Source of the DNA: Vitrella brassicaformis
Lineage: Eukaryota > Sar > Vitrellaceae
Reading direction: 5' to 3'
Length of the DNA: 64,000 nucleotides
Assembly: GCA_001179505.1 (NCBI GenBank)
Contig: CDMY01000305.1
Coordinates: 429,587-493,586 of the forward strand
The position numbers and the translations under genes are program-made. The notes under the pieces are model-generated. The model was not told where the DNA came from, made no database searches, and saw nothing but the letters and a program-made list of their open reading frames with translations. Positions 34,846 through 48,142 of this stretch are shown piece by piece (positions within the stretch are counted from its first letter, which is position 1; every line of letters starts with the position of its first letter).

Positions 34846-36208
34846 TCAATCCAACCAGTCCATCAATACCGGGACACCACAGGTACACACGCCACATGGT
34901 GCCGCCGAACTTTCTGTCTGTATGCCATATGCGTCTGTGTTTGTCTTGGCAGAGTGTCTAGATAGCTGTCTGCAGCTGCTGGCTGCCCGAATCGACTCAT
35001 GGCTGTCTGTAACAGAGAGAAGTCGTATATCACCTTCTCTGTAGAGAGACCAGCTGACACATGGATGACTCAATGGCTGTGGGTGGGCGACCTGTCTGCC
35101 TTGCTCCATCCATGTGCACTTCCCTCCCTCCCTCCCTCTCTCCCTCCCTCTCCTCCTCTCTGTGTTGAAACTTATGTGTCCTGCTGGCTGGCTTCGTGCC
35201 TGGCTGGGTTCGAGTGTGTTGTGCTCCACTGCTGGCCGGTTTTGACCTTACGCCTCGGCCTCTGTGTGTGTGTGTGTGTGTGTGTGTGAGGCCTGTCTGC
35301 CTGACCCGCTGCCTGGGTGATTCACATGGAGTGAGACCTTCTTACATGGTATTAACGGCACACATACCACCCTCCAGGTTTCTCCCACACCAGTTGGCCA
35401 ACGAGCTGCATTGGGCTGACTGCCCGGCTGTGTCTGTGTGTGTGATGGTGTGGATGGACAGAAATCAACACAGGTGTACACACTCCAACATTCCTTGGCT
35501 GCCGTGTCCATCTGTTTTTGCCCCTCCCTCCCTCTCCGTCTGGACGGCTGAGCGGTCGGTGCTTTTGGTGGGCTGATGATTGACATCTTCTCTCTCTCTG
35601 AATGGCACAGACAGATGTGACACAGACAGACAGACAGACAAACAGACAGGCCGATCGACGCACCACACACACGTTCTTTGTTTGTCCATCCATTGATCCA
35701 CCTGCGACGCATTGTTTGCTCCATGCACACACACATCATACATCACACGTACGTGGCAGTGTGTGTTTCACAGTCGTGGTCCATCCACTCACACCATCAC
35801 ATCAGACGGACAGACAGACAGACAGACCGACAGGCCGCTTCGATGCAGTCAGTTGGTTTTGCCTACTTGTTGGTTCCCTGGGGCTGTGTGCGGCTCCTGC
35901 ATGGCACATCCGGTCATGTATCTGTAAGCATACGCAGCAGCACACCCTGCTTGGTCTGCGTGTGTGTGTCGCTCCAGCATGGGCGTCCCCCTGTGTTCCC
36001 TTTTTAGGCATGTGGCTGCACTTCCCGCATCACCCATATGTTTCCGTGCGCTCCATTATTCAGGCGGCGGAGCCTCACGAATGGACTCCGTATGTCTTTG
36101 AAAGATCCATGCACGCGCGTGAAAATCAGTGACCCAAAACACATGATCCAGCTCACGTTCGCAAAGCCTGCCTGCCTGTCTGCGTGTCTCGCATGTGTGT
36201 TCAGTCAG
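34846..36208. repeat. Long low-complexity spacer between convergent genes
   Basis: Rich in (CCCT)n at about 35120-35155, (TG)n at 35263-35289, (CAGA)n at 35622-35652 and 35808-35826, and CA tracts. I see no exon with splice sites and consistent coding. It is probably non-coding. Confidence 0.5.
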
Positions 36209-39200
36209 TCAGTCATCAAAGTGTCCCTGTTCGTACACTGGCCCCGATGCTCGTGCAGAAAACTGCTGGCGACAGACGGGGCAGAGCCGCTGACTCTTGT
36301 CAGGCAACGCCTTCAGTGACTCGAAACAACCTGAACGAAGCAATGCACACACAGCCTTATCGCCAGCCTTATCGCTTCCCGTGTCCTTCCTGCCTGCCTC
36401 CCTGGGTTCTCACACGTACCCTTGCAGAGGCATTTGTGTCGACACGGCATGAGCACGACGTCATTTCGCTCGGCAAAACACGCAATGCACCATGTCTCGC
36501 TCCGCTTGGCCTTTTCTCTCTCATCTTCGAGTTGCTGCTGAATCTCCTGGATCTTGATTGCCGTCGCCTTCTCGTGTTTGCGCAGCTATTCGGCCGCCTC
36601 CCTCTCCCTGGCCGCCTTGGCGTCCTCGATCCGGCGCTCGACGTCACGCTGGAAGTGGGCATTCTCCAGGCGTTTCAGGTGCTCTGTGGCTAGCTTTGTC
36701 AGCTCCACGAGACGCTGGCTCTCCCGCAGGGCAGTCTGCTGGAAGGAAGCTACATCCTCGGGTGACTTGAGGGCGTGGAGCTTGGCCTTGGTCAATCTGA
36801 AAGACAAAGGAAGGGACCGTGATGTGTCTGTGTCTCTCTGTGTCTCCGTGTATTTGTGTGTAGTGCATCGCGAGCAGCTGTCATCTACCGGCTTTCTTCG
36901 CGTTGTTTGAGCTCGCTGTTCTGGTCACTTAGACCACAGAGCCGCATCGCGGTCACCTCGCGGCGTGTCACAGCTTTCCCAACCTCACAGGCCAGCCTGA
37001 AGCAGCAGCGTGCAGTCAATGCAAGGAAAGAGCACGTGATCATTGAGTCGCTCACCTGGCGATGTCCTGATTGATATTCTCCAGCTTTTGCGAGGCCATC
37101 GCGCACTGGTCAGGGATGTCAAGATCGCTGCTCTCCAGGTCCTCAAGCCACGCGACGGGAACGGCTGCAGCCGGCTGGATGGATGGCGGACGGATGACAG
37201 GGGAGGGAGTCCGAGCTGCAGGACCAGCTGATGTCGCGTTGGCTGCATTGGGGCCCTTGGTGAGGTGCAGAGCTCGCTGCAAGCACTCGCCGATGACTGA
37301 CTGCAGTTCATTGTAGCGGCCGTCTATAACGCTCTGGAACAGCTTGACGTCGTCAGCGGAGGCCTTGAGGGCCAGCTCGTCAACACTTAGGCTGAATGAA
37401 GGCATAAAAGGAGCATTGATGTGTGTGGGATTGGTGTGGGCCCATGTCTCGTGCGTGTGTGTACATGGGATTGGCCATCTCGAGTTGCTCGTTTTCTTGG
37501 ATCAGCCGCTGCTCCTTGGCTTCAGCCTCGTCAGCCATGCCCACCTCTATTTCCAACTTGCGCTCCAGCCTGAGTGATAAATACACTCAGCCTCTCGGTG
37601 AGGAAGGCTTTGATTGTCATGCATTCCTACCCCTTCTTCTGCGACTCGGCTGCGATGGCATCCGCTTTGATGGCATCCCATTGATTCGCGGCCGCCTGCA
37701 TCGATGCGACGATCGCCTTCTGCTCATCAGCAGCAGCGCTGCAGACAGACAAATGAGCATACGCGTGCCGGGTGTTCGGAAATAAAAGGTCAATCCTTAC
37801 TTGCCAGAACGGAAGGTGCCAGAACGGGCCGACTCGGGATGGAAAGAAGACCTGAAAGGAAAGAAACGGCAGACGTGGAACAGCCAGATGATCCCGGCCA
37901 CAGATCATGAGCTGTTTGCTGCTCTATCTATGGTTACGAGCTTGAGGGCTGCATCGATGGCACATCCTCATCGGCCAGTCTTTTGTTCTTCTTCTTGCCT
38001 CTCCTGGTCTTGCGCCATCGCGACTGGCTACCAGGCAGCCTGGAAACGACAAGAAAGAGCTGGCTGTAGAGTCCTCTTGCAGCCAATCAATGCCTTACTC
38101 GTCCGCGACAGTTGCGTCCCTAGAAGGGCTGCTAGGTGACTCATCCTCGCACATGTCGCCGCGGCATTCCTCGCTTCCTTTCTCTCCCGCGTTAGGTGGA
38201 CAGTGCGGCGACGCATCCTCCGGCCCCCTGTTTTTTCCATACCCTCTCTAACCTTGCGGCTCTCTTTGCGAGCGACGTCAAGAGCCGTCAAACCCCAATC
38301 GTTGACAACCTCGGGGTCGACTCCTCGTTTAAGCAACCACCCGATCATGCCAGACCAGCCATAACGAGCCGCGAGGTGAAGCAGCGAGTTGCCCTTGTGG
38401 TCTCGGCAGTGCAGACTGAGGATGGGCCCCTGTCTCCTCCCTCCCCTTTTCTTGCCGGTGCCGCGCGTCAGTCCTCGCGCCTCCAGGACGTCGAGGACGG
38501 CCACTGCACGTGACTGCATCCTCTGGTTGTCGAAGGTTCCTGGTCCAGTCTCAACCGTTATGGGGATGGGATTCTTCTTGCTGCCAAAGGGCTCGTCATC
38601 GCCCTCATCTTTCTGCTGATCTTCTGGGTGGGAAGTGCCACCCTTGTCGGGGCACTTGCCCTTGCTGGCGGCGTTCTTCCGCCCATTCCTTTTGCTCTGG
38701 GGACCTGCACCGCATAGGGAGACACGAAGTGCCTATCTGCGCATCGATGGTGGTCGATTGACTGACTTGTGTGCACTAATTCGATTGCTGACCTTCTGAG
38801 TCCTTTTTGCGGTATTTTGGTACCACTAAGGGCGCCCCGATGCAAATGAGCTGCAGAAGGTTCAAACTATCGGCCGAAGACCGGACCCCTGATCGATTCA
38901 TCATGGAATCACTAGTGGAATGCGTGTGGTGAAACGGACACGTTTCATTTGCGCGTACCTTTGGATTGCGGAGATGCAGATGCTGCCTGCACCTCAAAGC
39001 GGTCTGTGGGATCGACCTGCGGCAACTCCAAGAGATAATCCAGAATCTCTGCGGACTGCCACATGGCGGCAGCGGCTGAACAGCAACAGATGATACAACG
39101 TACTAGGTTATTAATTCGCGGGACATTCTCGTAGATACCGACGGCGGTTGTTTCCAAGCGCAACTTAGTCGAGCGCTGATCCACCGTATGCTTCTCGTTG

Positions 39201-40631
39201 ACGTTAGCGTTCCACTCGACCAACGTCTGCACGCCAGCAGCCATCCAATCGTATTTGTCCACCCCTTTGTACGGTATGCGAAGGTCACCTTGACGACATT
39301 TAGGACAGAGTGAGCAGGCAGATACTCGCAGGGCGATCTCGAAATCGCCTGGATCAATATGGGCGCCCCGGAGTGCAGCATCGAATCTGTCACGTTAAGG
39401 CATGGAGAACAAGCAAGTGAAGGCCAGCCACGCACCAGCCCCCTCCGTCTTACAGATATCGACAAAAGGCTCGCCCTCGAAGCACTCGGCATGACGAGGG
39501 CAGAGCTCAGACCAGCTGAGGACCGTGCCATACCGCGTTCGTATCTGCCCGACGAAGAGCTCCTCATACGCATTTCTCCAGACTGCTGGGCTGATGAGCT
39601 TCTCCTGCAGCAGGGCCTCGAGCGAATGGAAGGACGCATTCACGACACACGAATGAAGGGCTTGCTTGAAGAGGACGCCGTCCATGAAGGAGAGACGGGG
39701 GATGAACGGCTTGGGCAACGCAGAAGCGAGAAGCGCATGGTCTTCTACCAAGTCGAGCTCGTCGACAGGCGTGCGCTGCTCTTGTGGGGCCAATTGATCG
39801 TACGCGCACAGCTCTCTCATTGCCCTCGCCATTGCTTTCGTTTTCCCCTCTTCACAGTAGGCAGCGGCACCGGCGCGCTTTTCTCTCTCCTCGCTGAGAA
39901 TGCGCCTGTACAGCCTCTGCATCTGCTCCCGCGTCGGCGTGGAATAGGAAGACGCCTTCTTTGATCGTGCAGCGGGCTTGCCATCGCCAAGAAAGACATC
40001 TCTCACGGTCTCCCGCAGCTCTTTGACCTCTTTTCGGTCTGTCTCTGGTGCCGGCAGAAGCGTTCGATTGTCTTGATCGATGTGGAACCAGTAGAATGTG
40101 CTGCCTTGAAGAGCCTTGTCCACGAGCGTCTTGAAGCAGTCGACCTCGACCATATCCTCAGCTCCACTGTCCAAGTACACGAACTTGCGGCTGTCTCCTT
40201 CGTGAATCTCTCCAAGTGCATCGCAAAGCAGGTTGACCGCCCCGTTGGGCTCTTTCGCCTCTTCGGCTTTCAATATTGAGACTGACACGTCAAGGACTTT
40301 TGGTGGAAAAGACATAGTCCTCCACGAGGCACTGCAAGAAGCAATGAAGGTGCTGAAGAGGAGATGTGTCTACACTTACTTGTCTTTGTGGCCGTGTCTG
40401 TTCCAAGAAATGTCTCCAACTACGAGGCTCAGCTCGGCGGGCTCATCTTGACGATCTGGATGTACCGACACCGCGACAAGCACATCGTACAATCGACAAT
40501 GCGTGACGAGCGATCGCATGCACGCTGCTTCCGGGTTTCCGCGTACCTGCGTCGCTCCCTCCATCGTTTGCCTCCCCAGCAGGGGGCGACTGTGGTGCTG
40601 CTCCTTCCCCTGCGACACTGCCCGGCATCAT
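36209..40631 (-). CDS. Ankyrin-repeat, coiled-coil, RING-finger protein with an in-frame TAG
   Basis: ATG 40629-40631 (MMPGSVAGEGAAPQS) and TGA 36209-36211. The first three exons are joined by GTACGC and GTAAGT donors. Exon 3 is long (306 codons from MSFPPKVLDVSV). It is followed by a segment with SACSLCPKCRQGDLRIPYK, then ankyrin-like repeats (TLVEWNANVNEK; then GNSLLHLAARYGWSGMIGWL with NDWGLTALDVARK). A basic linker and a long coiled coil follow. The C-terminus is a C3HC4 RING finger: CIACFAERNDVVLMPCRHKC, then CKGC, then CPVCRQ. RING proteins of this type are E3 ubiquitin ligases. A TAG at 36586-36588 lies in frame within the coiled coil just before the RING (REREAAE-stop-LRKHEK). A 57-base in-frame GT-AG intron (about 36586-36642) could remove it, but its sites are weak. 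Confidence 0.65.
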
Positions 40632-41604
40632 CGACGCCTGAGCCTCAGGACGCCCTCCCTCTAAAGACCGTTCATCAGGCTCCTGACAGACATGAAGGAT
40701 CTTGTGTCCCGCCTACGCAGAGCATTCTTTTGCCTACCTCGTGGTTGTTCTCGCCAGAGCGAGTCGGTTCCTCCATCGTCGCGCGCGAGGAGAAGCGAGC
40801 AAGAAGCGAGAGAATCGCAGGCTCCGCCCCCTTGGGGGCAGGGCAGTCTCAAGCGCGCAATATCCGCCTCGCAGCAAGGCCCAAAACTGCCGGCCATCAA
40901 GACATGCCTTGTTGCCAAGGCGCTCGGGGTGGCCGCCTTGGACGGCTCGTGCACGCTTCGGGCGGGAGCAAGATGAAGTCAGCCAGTCCCAACCAAGGCA
41001 CCGACACGTCTCATGGAGTCTCAGGGGAGATCGGGGTGGTGCTCAACGTGAAGGACGTCACGCCGAAAAAGGTTCGCATGTGCGCACGCGTCTGTGCACA
41101 CGTGCCGGACCGATGTATGCATGTTGTATCCGATAGTGAAGAATGCCATTGATCACAAATATGAGCAATTCATTGTAGCTCCATCAACACACACACCAAC
41201 ACACACGATAGATAATGTGCAGACATGTACAGTACACCACTCACCCACGACTGGCACCCAATACACAGACATCCCTGGCTGTCCCTCTCTAGATCTCTCT
41301 CACTCTGATTGTCTCTCGCCACTCAGCCACCCAAAGATGCACTGAGGAAAACAAGGAGATGAAGGACATGTAGGACCAGAAGCCGGTGGCAAAAGGAGCA
41401 AGAGAGAAGAAATCTGCACTCGATCCCCGAACACACAGAGAAGGAGAGAGACAGCATGCCGAAATGTATGAGCAATGAGTCAATGACCGACAGAGGCATC
41501 AATCAAAGAGACGCAGACACATCAATGCATTCAATGCACACAGGCGGGTAGATAAGTAACCCTTATACTCAACGCACTCTCACACGCAGTTTCATGCATT
41601 CACA
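40632..41604. other. Region without a supported gene
   Basis: Plus-strand open frames exist here, for example from ATG 40692 (MKDLVSRLRRAFFCLPRG) and an exon-like stretch from about 40974 (MKSASPNQGTDTSHG to DVTPKK before GTTCGC). None has convincing splice partners or a family. From 41150 it is CA/CACT-rich. It separates the RING gene promoter from the 3' end of the phosphodiesterase gene. Confidence 0.35.
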
Positions 41605-44600
41605 TCACGGCGAGTAGTAGTGTGGGTGAGTGTCTCGTCTGAGCGCATCGATCACTTCATGCCCTTGCGTCGATATTTGTGCCGGCATTTGAAAATGCGA
41701 CACATAATTCCCCGACACGGACCTGCGGCGGACGTCGACGCCGCGCATCGTTGGAGATCCCTCATCCTCGTCTGTCTCATCTCCTGGGCTCTCGCTGTAG
41801 CCGAGCTGCACTCACACACAGCGCAGTGCCACACGGACCGACCGAGACACGGTGTGCATGTACCCACCCGCGAGACGGTTGCCGTCTTTGATGTGCGTGG
41901 CTGGGATCTGCGCCGCCCCTGTGGTACCTCGTCGTCCTCGTCAACCGTCTCTTTGAGTGGAATGGGCTGAGGGCCGTTTGGCGCCGACTGAGGCCGATCA
42001 ACCAGCTCTCGTGACCGCCTGGCCGCCTCCCTTGCAGAACCGGCAAACGCTGTCGCACGCCGCGATGACGACGCAGAGTCGGCAGAGAAGTGCACACCAT
42101 GCTTGTGGCTTGGTTCCGTAGGCGACTCTGTGGCCGATATGCTCTCGGCCGACTCCATGATGGTCATCTTCTTGGTGGCCCTGGCAACTTGTTCCGGCGT
42201 GATAGTGACGGATTGGTGCATCGGCGGCCGCGTCTGCATGGCGTCCTCCTCGTCGTCAGTGTCGTAGGTCAGCGGCTTGACGCGAGACGATGGCTCCTGC
42301 GGATGGGCTCTGCAGGCAGCACAGCCACAGTAAGTAAGTCGCCAATATCACATTAATTAGTGTGTGCTGAATTGAATTGGTCCGTGTGGTCTGCATGTGA
42401 CCTTCTTCTGAGTTCCAGGACGGTCTTGAGCGTGAAATTGAAATTGCTGGGCAGCGGCAAAACGACCGCCCCACCCTCCCTGAGGCACACACACACGCAC
42501 AAAAGGATACAGCCCATGTCTAACACAGGTGCTGATATCCACCCAAGCCCACTCACTCTTTGATTTGTATTGCCCTTTCGAGCGTCTCTTTCTCCTTTTT
42601 CCACTGCTCATAGTTGGCCTCGCCCTGCACCTGCAGCTCGCGAAGGGCGGGCAGCAGGGCTGCGAGACTGCGCCACTGCGGCAGGGCGACGTACTCGACG
42701 AAGCCGATCTGCATCTTGGTCCTGGCGAGCTCGTCCCTCGCGTCCATGAAGGTGGTGATGGGAATGTTCTCGGCCCTCTCGCGGTCCACCTGGCCATTGA
42801 ATTCCTCGACGATGAGCCCCGCCCACTTCATGTAGAAAGGTTCGGGCATCACTGGGTTGTTGACGTCAGCTGAGTGGAGGATGGACTCGACCAGCAGCAG
42901 ACGATCAGAGTTGTTCTGCACGCTGATCGGGTCATCTGCACACACACCCTGGGTCTTGTCTTGCCGTTGTGGTCTGTCTGGAGCACTGCTCACCTGACGA
43001 GGCCCTGTCTTTGAGTTTGGTGAGCTTCTTGATGTGGTAGGCCATGTCGGTTGCCAGCACGGCAGCTATGAAGGTCTTACGGAAGTCCAACCTGCCCAAT
43101 TGGACATGGAGACATAATCAAGGGCCTTCCCCAATTTGGTGCTCGCTGTCAGATCGGCCTGCCTCTGTTCCTCGGTCAGGCTGATACGGAAATCACACGT
43201 TGGATTGGCTGTCAGCAGCCTGCGGCAAGGACAGTGAGCATGGTGATAAGTGGATGGACGCGCGTTTATGCCGTGTCGTGTGCCCCTACTTGAATGTGTG
43301 GGCGCAATGGTGGTTCTCCAGCACAGACTGGTCGTTGTACGTCAACGCCTGAAACAGTCGATGCACACAAACAGGATATGTGTGTCTCTGTCTCTGCGTA
43401 TGTTGGCAGGCAGGCTGACCAGGTCGTCTTGTGCGGCGATGAGAAAGGTGTTGTTGACGCCTCGGTGGTCAATGTCGTGACACAAGGCTGCACACCAAAA
43501 GAGAGGGATATCCAGACAGGCACCATGCCATGGTTACCTGCGATGAGGAGTGTGAACTGGTCCAGCTCAGTGAGGTGCTCCCGGCAACCATACTTATACA
43601 GGACCAGAAAGCACGACTGAAACACACGCAGAAAAAGTGACCATATCAGCCCCAGCTGCATGTTTGTCACGTCTGTCTGTCCAGACCTGGAAGACGTGCA
43701 CTGCATGGTACATGTTGTGGAAGGGGTTCGTCAGATGATACGATGAGCTTAATACAGACAGAGCGAGAGGGAAGCTTTGCACTCTTGTTCATGGCTCTCC
43801 CTCTTCTTGTGCTCCCTTTCCCTGCTCACTCGACGCGGTGGAAGAATTCCTTCAGGGAGACCGTCCGCAGCGAGAAATATGTCACAAGTCCAAGACGAAC
43901 GAGGCCGTCCGCGAAAAACTGGGCCATGGCCGACGTCGAGTAGTCCCATATGTCCAGACTCCAGCTCATCCACGGCTGCAACCGACTGTTCAATGCCTCA
44001 TCCTACAAACATGCGCAAAACGGCACGCAGTGGGGTGAAAGCGACTGTAAAGGAAACCACCCGGGATGTTTTCATTCTCGACCTCTTCCTCCTCTTGTTC
44101 TTCATATTCCGCCTCCTCGGCGAACGCCTCCAGGCCGTCTCTCTTCTCGGCGCACGGCACGCTAAGGCCCCTTTCCCTGTCGACCACTCGATCCGCCTTG
44201 TCGCGGGACCTCCTGTGGCCGACAACCCCGTCGCCATCGGACAATGCGGGTGACGCAGGCACCTTGACGGCGCCCACGTCAGTTGTCTGGAACCGGCGCG
44301 GACGCATGGTGTTGCGGCGCTGGGTTGGCGGGGGATGGTGGGACTTGCTGAAGACTGTGGTGGACCTCCGTGTGTCCCTGCTGCTCGCCATTGGGGAGAG
44401 GAGGTTCTCGTCGAGGAGAGACACGCCAAGACGGCGGACCTGACCCCTGCGAACAAATGTTGGGTCGGCGGAGTGGTATGGGTGGGCAGATATCTGTGTG
44501 GTGGGATGTTTGCGTACTTGTCAGGGGCGATCCATGAGATGACGGAGTTAGGATTGGCAGCAATGATGACCTCAAGTGTCAGTTTGGTCAACTTGCCGCC

Positions 44601-45566
44601 GAACTGGTCCGCCACCTCGTCTACCACCCTAGACACAACCCGCTCATCGTCTCTGAGACACAACACAAGCACCCATCCAGCTACAGACAGGCAGCTTATC
44701 CCTCCCACTCTACTTGGAGAATGACTGGAGCGGCTCCCACTCCTCCCGGTTGAACTTGTAGAGCTCCTTCCAGAAGGACTCGCTCACCACAGACGTCTTC
44801 ATAGACTGAAATCAATCCACACAAACAGAGATATAGCTCCCGACGCTAATATGTATGTACGCCCATCGATATCTCCCCAAACCTCACTGATGAGAGCCCG
44901 GTGGAGCCCATTGTCGGGCTTTTGGCGTCGGGAGACATCTCACCAAACCCAAATTGTCTGACGCCCTTCTTGGCCGCCGATGTTCCTCTCCGCGGCCCAG
45001 GCGATGACTGGGTGGTGGCTGGCGTGCCGAGGGACTTAGAGAGGAAGGTGGACCCCTTAAGGTGGCGGTTGTACTCTACCTCGGACGACATCTTGTTAAT
45101 GAGGTGCACTATCGCCTTGACGTTGCCTCTGTGGTCATGTAAAGGCGCCACCATCGACGCTCTGGCACACAGACACAGACGCACAGAATCACGGAGAGTG
45201 TGGGGGGGTGCAGGTGTCATCTAATATATAGGGGGTCATGGGAACCTGGTGGAGATGCCCACAGCGTCGTCGAACTGCTTGTTCTGCATCCGCACTTCAG
45301 TGTCGGCTCGCCGGATGATCTTGCGCGACTTGACGGCAGCGGCCAGCAGCGGGTGGGTGCTGAAGGGAAGAGTCATCCCGATCGCACTGCAGACAGATTG
45401 ACACATGACACATGGCACACAACGAGAGAACGGCGCTGCTTGCCTTTTACTGACCCTTTCGGTCCGAAGTAACATATGAGGGAATCATTTGGGTAATCAA
45501 TCGCATAGAACGCCACCTGAACAACGCAGGATTGGCGATTGTGTCTCGCCGCGTTTTCTGTCCAGA

Positions 45567-45597
<31 letters not shown>

Positions 45598-48020
45598 GTC
45601 TCATTCAGTGACCTCTTGTGCCTTGGTGAGGTTGACGAGGAGTACAAGCAGCTTGAAGACGGTGTGCTCGGCGTCGTTGCTTTCGAGGAACACCCGCCGG
45701 TGCATGTGAATCATCACCTGCGACTCACGCAACTCCCGCTGCAGCCTCTCCAACTCCAACGCGCGGATCAACAAGCCCTGCAGTCACCGAAAGACACATG
45801 CAATGCACAGAAATATCTGCCTCTGCCTGCTGTGTTCACCTGCACGGCCTCTGTGAGTCTGTCCATGAGCACCACGTCGGCCAGTGCGGGAGCGAAGCAC
45901 AGGACCACACCTAATGGCTTGCCGTGCCTTGGGTCCACCAGCCGCCCCGCCAACACATACACCCGCGGATGGTCGCGGCTGACCTCCCTCTCGAGCGCCT
46001 CACCCTCACCCTCACCCTCGCCCTCCGCCTCCTCTTCTCTCTCGCTGGCGTATTCCCTGTTGCCGCCTTCGTCCCACCTGACACGACTGGCGTGCACCGT
46101 AGGTGACGTGTTGCGACGATCGCGGGATGGAGTCACAACCCTGACAGTGAGACAGACGGTGAGTTACAGGCTCTGAGTGGTTGTGTTGTCTGCTTACCCC
46201 GCTGGTGGCATGGTGGAGAAGTCAGGTACAGACTGCCTCTCTTTGGCGGTGGTCAGGTCGGACTGGGAGTCCTCCTCGGGCACCGTCTTCATCTGGCTCG
46301 GTGTGGCGCTCACACACGACATGCGGCGGGAGTGGTACTCGAATCGACCGGAGGCCGCGTCGTACACCTGACAAGGCCATCCATGCCATGCACCCACACG
46401 TGATGGATCGATTACACAGGCACACCGCCACGCTGACCTGCAGCGGCACATGACTGGTGGTGGCGCTCGTGGCCCTCGCAGGAGAGGCGGCCGTGAAGTC
46501 GGCCATCAGTGACGCAGAGCTTGAAGACGTGACTGAAGAGGGGACGGGCCCCATTGCTGGCGACCGCGACTCGTCTGCCCTGTGTGCGGCCGACAGTTTC
46601 TCGATGAGGAAATGCGAAAGAAGGACATCCGGCAGCTCCTCCTCCTGCACCGATGGGGGGTCGTTGAGCACCTCTGTCCACCGGTGCTTGGTGGCGGTGG
46701 ACGGGGGGGTGGGCTGACCCGTTGGTGGGGTTGTCCACGGCAGCAAAAATTCCACAAACTGACAACGCATGGGCAGCCCTGGTGGACCCTGATATAGATA
46801 GCAATTGGTCCCGGCCACGCTTACCCGGGCGCCAGCAGAGTCATTAAGAATCGATCCAGCAAGCCCCTTTGATGACGAAAAATGCAAAATCTGAGAAGAG
46901 AAAGGAAACAAGTGAAATACATACGCATGCCCAATCATCGTCTCTGTGTGCCTTCCGCTCGCCTCGTGTGGAATGTCATAAGTCTGTCCGTGACTCTGCG
47001 CATGGTCTGGCTGAGATATCGTTGTCCTTTTCCTCTGGCCAGGCGAGCCGCCGTCCCCCTCCTTCGGCGTTGCGGCGCTGGGCGACTTTGGCGCCTTACC
47101 CCGCTGCTTGGCATGTTCCTGTGCGAGTCGCGGGAGGTCTATCCATGTGCCCTCCAAGGGGTAAAACCCTATTAGCTCGTCATCCAGATCGCGGGCGAGA
47201 CATAGCACAACGGGGGAGCCGAACAGCTGCAAATGGCAAGAAATGGACAATCCACAGAATTGGAAGTTGAGACGGGCAGCACGGTTGGCTCACCGTAGAG
47301 CAGCAAAAGGAGAAGTGCTGGCAAAACTCGAATGTTGTCATGTGGGTACATTTCGCTGCAGGCACAGCAATCGTCACACACTGAGGGCTGATTGATACTC
47401 GGCGTGCTCACCCTCCATGTGCATGTGAATGACATGCGCCTGCTTGACATAGGCGGCCTTGAGGGGCAAAGACGGGATGTCTTGGGAGCTGTGCGGACTC
47501 CCCTGAGCTGAACCGACAAGAAACAGACAGATGATATGCAACCAGGAAATGTCGTATGTAATGGGAAGGCATACATACATGGGAAGAGCTCCTCCAAGTG
47601 TGCCCGGAACTGTGGCAGAAAAACCAAACCACAGCATATCTCTCATGCCTTCGGCCCGTCCAATTTCCCTCCGTGCAACCGCCTCACGTGCTGTATGTCA
47701 TCGGCCGATATGCTCGAGCCCTTCCGGACGCGAACATGCTCGCGGCTGGCAGACTGCATCACACACAACACGCACAAGCACACACAAGAGTGCGACTCCC
47801 TCCCCGCGGGTAGCTGCCTACCATTGTGCCCGTTTCTTGAGGGCCCTCTTCGTGCGTCCGGCTTCACAGCGCCTGCCTTCCGATCCTCGGTCAAAGCGGG
47901 AGCGCTTTCAGTTCTTCCGCTGTTCTTCCCTTCGAGCTCGCAGTCTCGCCCCCACGGCCTACAGAGATCGCAATTGGCAGACTCCCGCCGCCAGCCGCAG
48001 TGACCGCAAACCAACAGCAT
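41605..48020 (-). CDS. GAF-domain 3',5'-cyclic nucleotide phosphodiesterase
   Basis: About 20 exons from ATG 48018-48020 (MLLVCGHCGWRRE; CxxC...CxxC suggests a small zinc ribbon) to the stop at 41605. GAF-type regions: the first from about 47350 (LFGSPVVLCLARDLDDELIG) to 45780, with a long insertion, and the second at about 45660-45100 (GMTLPFSTHPLLAAAVKSRK, then RGNVKAIVHLINK). The PDEase catalytic domain runs from about 44000 to 42560: WSLDIWDYSTSAMAQF, NPFHNMYHAVHVFQ, ALCHDIDHRGVNNTF, VLATDMAYHIKKL and ILHSADVNNPV, so the metal-binding HNxxH, HDxDH and late aspartate are all present. It hydrolyses cAMP and/or cGMP, and GAF domains in PDE2/5/6/10/11 bind cyclic nucleotide. The tail (42330-41605) is a disordered Ser/Glu-rich extension. 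The nucleotide specificity cannot be read from this. Confidence 0.82.
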
Positions 48021-48142
48021 GTACAGCGTATTCACGCAAGAAAGACGGCAGCAGGAGGGAAGAGATACCGCTCGCATCAGGCGCCTCAACTTCCATCAGC
48101 CCGCGCACTCACCACACGCAGCGGTTGCATCGCCTGTGATCC

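Noticed and set aside
40364-41152. Long plus-strand open frame (263 codons)
   Set aside because: It overlaps phase-consistent minus-strand exons of the RING gene (40376-40631) and has Arg/Pro/Ser-rich, shadow-like composition.
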